From: Gramella sp. KN1008
GTDB taxonomy: Bacteria > Bacteroidota > Bacteroidia > Flavobacteriales > Flavobacteriaceae
Direction: 5' to 3'
Length of the DNA stretch: 64,000 nucleotides
NCBI RefSeq assembly: GCF_004332155.1
Contig: NZ_SJDV01000002.1
Span: 386,193 to 450,192, forward strand
The position numbers and the translations under genes were made by a program. Of the stretch, positions 59,721-64,000 are shown in pieces. The first letter of the stretch is position 1, and the number at the start of each line of letters is the position of its first letter. Under the pieces are notes generated by a model. That model did no database searches and was not told the origin of the DNA. It saw only the letters and a list, made by a program, of their open reading frames with translations.

Positions 59721-60550
59721 TAAGCCTTGTGGACCAGTTCCGCGGTTTCTGCTCTACTCCTTCTATATTTCCGCAGAACAAAAATCTATCGGTCAGGTCT
59801 TTTTCCTTTCCGGATGTTGAGATAAACTCAGCAATCGTAAATGATCTCGAGAATATTGTGCATCCAAGAAATTCAGTACTTGGAAAGCGAATGGAAAGCT
59901 TTTTTGAGATCGCTATAAAACATTCAGAAAGATATGATCTCATAGATTCCAATATTCAGATTATTGAAAACAAACAAACCCTGGGTGAGATCGATTTTCT
60001 TTTATATGATAAACTCAAAGCCTGCCCTCTGCATGTAGAACTGGTTTATAAGCTCTATGTATATGATGAACAATTGTCACCTGAGATAAACAGGTGGATC
60101 GGACCTAACCGCAAGGATAGTTTTTCTGAAAAACTTGAAAAGTTAAAAAACAAACAGTTTCCTATCTTATATAAACCGGAAACGCTCACCTATTTGGAAA
60201 AGCTCGGTTTAGCACCACAGGATATTGAGCAACGGCTGTGCTTTAAGGCCAAGCTATTCACAGCTTCCGATTTACCCATTCAAAAAGATGAAAACAATAT
60301 CATAAATTCCGACTGCTTTAGTGGAGAATTGTACAGGTTTTCAGAGTTTGAAAAATTCAACTGGCAGCAAAACCTGTTTTTTAGTCCGCAGAAAAAATAC
60401 TGGAGTGCTTCCCCGGCAACCAATCCCGAATGGTTAGACTATAATGACATTGTAAAGAATATTAAAAGCCTGTTTGAAAGACAGCGGGCACCGCTTATCT
60501 GGATGAAAACAAAAACCGGTTATAAAAGCTTTTTTGTAGTTTGGTGGTAA
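59717..60550 (+). CDS. DUF1853 family protein (possible PD-(D/E)XK fold)
   Basis: 277 residues. The DUF1853 signature TLGEIDFLLYDKLKACPLHVELVYKLYVYD lies near 91-120: an acidic pair, then Asp, then E-x3-K, similar to the core of PD-(D/E)XK nucleases but not a full match. WIGPNRKDSFSEKLEKLKNKQFP follows, as in the family. No nuclease activity is established. It is translationally coupled to the GyrI-like gene and ends 8 bases before the permease gene. Confidence 0.8.
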   Translation: MISLVDQFRGFCSTPSIFPQNKNLSVRSFSFPDVEINSAIVNDLENIVHPRNSVLGKRMESFFEIAIKHSERYDLIDSNIQIIENKQTLGEIDFLLYDKLKACPLHVELVYKLYVYDEQLSPEINRWIGPNRKDSFSEKLEKLKNKQFPILYKPETLTYLEKLGLAPQDIEQRLCFKAKLFTASDLPIQKDENNIINSDCFSGELYRFSEFEKFNWQQNLFFSPQKKYWSASPATNPEWLDYNDIVKNIKSLFERQRAPLIWMKTKTGYKSFFVVWW

Positions 60551-60558
60551 TTGTTTAA

Positions 60559-61317
60559 ATGATGATAGAAATCTTTCAGCAAATAGACCTTCTTTTACTC
60601 CTGTTACTTTTTATTGCCGGTATTGTTGCTTTCGTGATAAGCACGATATCTGGCGGCGGCGGAGCACTGATCCTTGTCCCCACCCTTAATTTCCTGATAG
60701 GCGCTACAAAGACAGCCCCGGTGATTAACCTGGGAACCTTTATAGGCCGCCCGGCACGACTTATATTATTCTGGAAACATATCAACTGGAAAGTTTTCTG
60801 GTATTATGTTCCGGCGGCGATGCTTGGCGCCTGGGTTGCAGGCTGGTTTTTCACTAAAGTTGAAGCTTCCTGGTTGCAAATCCTTGTTGGCCTTTTTCTG
60901 ATAAGTACTGTCTTTCAGTATAGGTTTGGAAAAAAGGAACGCTCTTTCCCCGTGAAGCTCTGGTACTTTATTCCCCTTGGCTTTATAGTATCCGTGCTTG
61001 GAACCATCATAGGGGCGCTGGGGCCGGTTCTTAATCCTTTCTACCTTAATCTTGGACTCGATAAGGAAGAACTTATCGCCACAAAAACTGTGAATTCATT
61101 TTTCCTGGGAGTTTCTCAAATAGGCAGTTACACTTTCTTCGGACTCCTGTATGCCGAATTATGGGTGTATGGTATAGCACTTGGACTAGGGGCGGTAGTT
61201 GGGAATATTATCGGAAAGAAATTCCTTTCAAAAATGAAGAGTAGCACCTTCAGAAAATTGCTTATAAGCTTAATGGTGATAAGCGGAATTTTACTAATCT
61301 ATAACCAATTGAAGTAA
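60559..61317 (+). CDS. TSUP (TauE/SafE) family permease
   Basis: 252 residues with about eight helices. The duplicated TSUP motifs are visible as ISTISGGGGALILVPTLNFL near residue 27-46 and VSVLGTIIGALGPVLNPFYL near 142-161. Two ATGs stand together at 60559 and 60562; either may be used. The family moves sulfite, sulfoacetate or other organic anions across the inner membrane; the substrate is not evident. It lies 8 bases after the DUF1853 gene and may share its message. Confidence 0.9.
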   Translation: MMIEIFQQIDLLLLLLLFIAGIVAFVISTISGGGGALILVPTLNFLIGATKTAPVINLGTFIGRPARLILFWKHINWKVFWYYVPAAMLGAWVAGWFFTKVEASWLQILVGLFLISTVFQYRFGKKERSFPVKLWYFIPLGFIVSVLGTIIGALGPVLNPFYLNLGLDKEELIATKTVNSFFLGVSQIGSYTFFGLLYAELWVYGIALGLGAVVGNIIGKKFLSKMKSSTFRKLLISLMVISGILLIYNQLK

Positions 61318-61354
61318 CAAAATATCCTAATTTAGCAATCCTAAAGCAAATTCT

Positions 61355-62233
61355 ATGCAGGCCGGAGCCCGGGAAGCCATCAAAGCATCTTATTTGAGTA
61401 TTGCAGGAAACGCATTCCTGGCAGTTGCAAAATTTGTTACTGGCGTGTTTGGTAATTCCTATGCTCTTATCGCAGACGCCATAGAATCTACAACCGATGT
61501 TTTCTCATCCATTCTAGTACTAGTTGGCTTAAGATATGCCAACAAACCCGCCGATGAAAATCATCCTTATGGCCACGGCAAAGCCGAACCTTTATTTACT
61601 TTTATTGTTGTTGGCTTCCTGATAGTTTCGGCAACCGTAATAGCTTACGAAAGTATTGAGAATATTAATACTCCGCATGAAGTTCCTGAACCTTATACCC
61701 TGCTGGTACTGGCTGCGATTATAATAATTAAGGAAACCTTTTACCGCGTAGTCTCAAAAAAAGGAAAGAAGACCGAAAGTTCTGTATTGAAAGCTGATGC
61801 ATGGCACCACCGAAGCGATGCGATTACTTCCCTGATGGCCTTTATAGGAATAAGCGTAGCCCTCGTAATGGGAAAGGGTTATGAAAATGCCGATGACTGG
61901 GCAGCTCTCGCCGCATCCGGATTTATACTTTACAACGCCTATAAAATTCTCAGGCCAGCCCTGGGAGAAGTGATGGACGAACACCGTTACGAAGAGATTG
62001 AAAATGAGATCAGGAAGATCTCTCAAAAACATCCGGCGGTAGTAGATACAGAAAAGTGCTATATAAGAAAAACAGGAATGACCTACCATGTAGACCTTCA
62101 CATAGCTGTAGATGCCCAGATCACGGTAAAAGAAGGCCACGATATCGCCCACCGGGTTAAGGATGAACTACTTCAGGAAATTCCACAAATCGCAGATGTA
62201 CTTATACATGTAGAGCCAGACGATGAGCTTTAA
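61355..62233 (+). CDS. Cation diffusion facilitator (CDF) transporter
   Basis: 292 residues: six helices (to about 200), then a cytoplasmic ferredoxin-like domain. Metal-site residues appear in ALIADAIESTTDVFSS (helix 2) and KADAWHHRSDAITS (helix 5), with HPYGHGKAEP in the loop after helix 2. The C-terminal domain (about 205-292) has YHVDLHIAVDAQITVKEGHDIAHRV and LIHVEPDD. It exports Zn2+, Fe2+ or Mn2+ by proton antiport; helix 2 has Glu-x3-Asp rather than the His/Asp-x3-Asp of zinc forms, so metal choice is open. Confidence 0.92.
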   Translation: MQAGAREAIKASYLSIAGNAFLAVAKFVTGVFGNSYALIADAIESTTDVFSSILVLVGLRYANKPADENHPYGHGKAEPLFTFIVVGFLIVSATVIAYESIENINTPHEVPEPYTLLVLAAIIIIKETFYRVVSKKGKKTESSVLKADAWHHRSDAITSLMAFIGISVALVMGKGYENADDWAALAASGFILYNAYKILRPALGEVMDEHRYEEIENEIRKISQKHPAVVDTEKCYIRKTGMTYHVDLHIAVDAQITVKEGHDIAHRVKDELLQEIPQIADVLIHVEPDDEL

Positions 62234-62367
62234 AAGAAGACACCTGATTTAAAAAATCGTTCAGATTAATTAAGAAAGATTTAGCACTAAGACGAGCCTT
62301 AGGGGCTTTGATGTCTATACCATTAAACGTATCTTATATTTTGTAATTAACCACTAAAATTGAAGTT

Positions 62368-63522
62368 ATGTCGATGATCAATGAGAAAGAATTTAAAAAG
62401 CTGGCCGGTCATAAGAATGAGGTATGCGTATCAATTTTTATTCCCACTCAAAGGGCTGGAAAAGAAGTGCTGGAAGAAAAGAGCAAAAAGCATTTACATT
62501 CCGAATGGGTACAAGTAAGAAAGGAGCTTAAAGAGAATAAAGTGGATGATAAACATATAGAAAAAATCGGGAAACCAATTGAAGAACTGTTGGAAGACCG
62601 TGATTTCTGGAGACACCAGAGCGATGGGCTTGCGATATTCTCCTCTCCGCAATTTTTTGAGAAATACACTCTTCCTGTAAATTTTGAAGCCTATCATTAT
62701 ATTTCGGAAGAGTTCTATGTAAAACCTCTGGTTCCGGCGATGACAGGTGACGGGAAATTCAACATTCTGGCTATCCAGCTTGGAGATGTGAGCTTTTATG
62801 AAGCCTCGAGATTCAGTATCACTCCTGTTGAAATTGACGACCTCACCCCTTCCCGACTGGAAGAAAGGGTTGGATATGATTATAAAGAGAAGGCCCTTCA
62901 ATTCCGTACCCAGGCTGAAGGTGGAGAGAAAACCCAATTCCATGGTCATGGTGGCAGCGAGAGAGATGAGAAAGAGGAAGTTAAACAATTTTTCAGAGCT
63001 GTAGATCAGGGGCTTAAAAATTATCTGAATAAGGAAAAACTGCCGTTAGTAGTTTATTGTCAGGATTATTTATATCCAATTTATAAGGAAGCAAACACCT
63101 ATAACCAACTGATCGATAAGGTGGTGGCTGGAAACCCTAACGATACAGATCTGCTTGGAATTCATCAAAAGGCACTGGAAGTTGCTGAGCCCTTCCTTAA
63201 CGAAACCCGGAATGAAAAGATCGAGAAGTACAGGGAATTAAGCAAAACCGAAAATACAACATCGGCCGTAAGTGATATTATTCCCGCTGTGTACCAGGGA
63301 AAGGTAGATACGCTATTTATTGAGAACCGGGCAGAACTCTGGGGAGAATACAACGAAGATAAAATGAAGGTTAAAATTCATGAAAATAATAATGATCATA
63401 ATATATCCTTGCTTAACCTGGCCGCTAAAAAGACTGTAGAGATGGGCGGAAAGGTTTATCTGGTGGAGCATGAATTTATGCCCGAAAAAGAATCAAAAAT
63501 GAATGCTCTTTTCCGGTTCTGA
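62368..63522 (+). CDS. baeRF-family (bacterial eRF1-like) protein
   Basis: 384 residues. It matches the bacterial archaeo-eukaryotic release factor family: CVSIFIPTQRAG at the start, an SDGLAIFSSPQFFEKYTLP strand pair, ILAIQLGDVSFYEA in the middle, a charged loop with FHGHGGSERDEKEE and a C-terminal VDTLFIENRAELWGEY / VYLVEHEFMPEKE. The GGQ peptide-release motif of true eRF1 is absent (GHGG in the corresponding loop). Members are thought to act on ribosomes or RNA, unproven. Single gene with terminator. Confidence 0.8.
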   Translation: MSMINEKEFKKLAGHKNEVCVSIFIPTQRAGKEVLEEKSKKHLHSEWVQVRKELKENKVDDKHIEKIGKPIEELLEDRDFWRHQSDGLAIFSSPQFFEKYTLPVNFEAYHYISEEFYVKPLVPAMTGDGKFNILAIQLGDVSFYEASRFSITPVEIDDLTPSRLEERVGYDYKEKALQFRTQAEGGEKTQFHGHGGSERDEKEEVKQFFRAVDQGLKNYLNKEKLPLVVYCQDYLYPIYKEANTYNQLIDKVVAGNPNDTDLLGIHQKALEVAEPFLNETRNEKIEKYRELSKTENTTSAVSDIIPAVYQGKVDTLFIENRAELWGEYNEDKMKVKIHENNNDHNISLLNLAAKKTVEMGGKVYLVEHEFMPEKESKMNALFRF

Positions 63523-63529
63523 TAGAATC

Positions 63530-63556
63530 AAGGCCGTTTTTTCAAACGGCCTTTTC
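63530..63556 (+). terminator. Rho-independent terminator after baeRF gene
   Basis: AAGGCCGTTT (63530-63539) pairs with AAACGGCCTT (63544-63553) around a TTTC-like loop, followed by Ts. Confidence 0.88.
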
Positions 63557-63628
63557 AATTTCCTGTCTCAATTATGATAGACTTATTTAATTAAGCTTAA
63601 CTTTAGTGTCCTTAAACTAAAATAATTA

Positions 63629-64000
63629 ATGGAAACTAATCTTGCAGTATTAATAGATGGTGACAACATACCGTCAGCTCATGTAAAGGAGATGATGGAA
63701 GAAATCGCCAAATATGGAAATCCTACTATTAAACGTATATATGGCGACTGGACAAAGCCACATTTGAATAAATGGAAGAATGTCCTTCTTGAAAATGCAA
63801 TTCATCCAATTCAGCAATATGGCTATACCCAGGGTAAGAACGCTACAGATTCTGCCATGATCATAGACGCCATGGACATTCTGTACTCAAACAAAGTTGA
63901 TGGATTCTGTCTGGTTTCCAGTGATTCCGATTTTACGCGGCTGGCCACCAGGTTACGCGAAGCCAGTATGAAGGTAATTGGTATCGGGGAAAAGAAGACT
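63629..64000 (+). CDS. NYN-domain (PIN-like nuclease) protein, cut by window end
   Basis: The first 124 codons are visible and open to base 64000. LAVLIDGDNIPSAH holds the first metal Asp pair, GKNATDSAMIIDAMDIL the central acidic pair, and FCLVSSDSDFTRLATRLREAG-like SSDSDF the last Asp; this is the LabA/DUF88-type NYN nuclease core. Full-length relatives in Bacteroidetes usually add an OST-HTH (LOTUS) RNA-binding domain after the nuclease, which would lie outside. A weak -7 element (TAACTTTA, 63598-63605) precedes it. Likely an RNase; target unknown. Confidence 0.85.
   Translation, partial: METNLAVLIDGDNIPSAHVKEMMEEIAKYGNPTIKRIYGDWTKPHLNKWKNVLLENAIHPIQQYGYTQGKNATDSAMIIDAMDILYSNKVDGFCLVSSDSDFTRLATRLREASMKVIGIGEKKT

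Overview
The window is AT-rich bacterial DNA from a member of the Bacteroidota, most probably a marine Flavobacteriaceae of the Gramella/Christiangramia-Salegentibacter type. The evidence is the gene content (QEGLA carboxypeptidase, flavobacterial aryl-polyene genes, lactonase propeller, DUF4159, SpoU methylase), promoters of the Bacteroidetes form TTG-N17-20-TAnnTTTG, A-rich leaders without Shine-Dalgarno sequences, and signal peptides and lipoboxes of the usual flavobacterial kind. I saw no insertion sequence, prophage, CRISPR array or rRNA.

Layout. Bases 1-3125 hold the N-terminal two thirds or so of a TamB-like gene (minus). From 3184 to 8386 a tight plus-strand run carries tsaD, rsmE, a DUF4159 protein, a TrmH-family methylase, an AI-2E-type permease and a SAM methyltransferase, mostly translation and RNA modification. 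From 25597 down to 8375 there is one compact 17-gene minus-strand operon for an aryl polyene (flexirubin-like) pigment. It contains a tyrosine/histidine ammonia-lyase, ketoreductase, LpxL-like acyltransferase, two hot-dog dehydratases, a thioesterase, two intact ketosynthases, a Cys-less chain-length-factor-like ketosynthase, a truncated ketosynthase-like protein, one ACP, a polysaccharide deacetylase, a LolA-like protein, a glycosyltransferase-DUF2062 fusion, an MMPL exporter with a degenerate methyltransferase-like tail, a C45 acyltransferase lipoprotein and a phenylacetate-CoA-ligase-like enzyme. A halogenase-like flavoprotein is transcribed divergently from it. No dialkylresorcinol genes (darA/darB) are visible.

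Next come tRNA-Ser(GCT) and tRNA-Pro(TGG), a soluble multi-PAS histidine kinase with an overlapping response regulator, a DUF1206 membrane protein, a fungal-type cytosine deaminase, a Ca2+-type P-ATPase, a lipocalin-like lipoprotein, an aldo/keto reductase, and a minus-strand operon (manA, ArnT-like GT39, LAB_N protein, DPM1-like GT2, plus a previously unlisted 43-residue reading frame) that looks like lipid glycosylation. tRNA-Arg(TCT) is followed by a small accessory islet (unknown protein, thioredoxin-YwqK fusion, leucine-rich-repeat protein, secreted unknown, gene debris).

From 46026 a three-gene operon joins a QEGLA/MatCAP-type metallocarboxypeptidase, a glutathione-synthetase-like ATP-grasp ligase and an aspartoacylase-like deacylase. 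This is the most suggestive candidate for an undescribed pathway outside the pigment operon. The rest is housekeeping: a small lipoprotein, lactonase propeller, CorA, RecQ, TruA-like enzyme, DUF3616, DPP4-type peptidase, GyrI-like/DUF1853 pair, TSUP permease, CDF transporter, a baeRF-family protein and the start of a NYN-domain protein cut by the window end. Functional assignments rest on motif reading and remembered family patterns; no database search was run.
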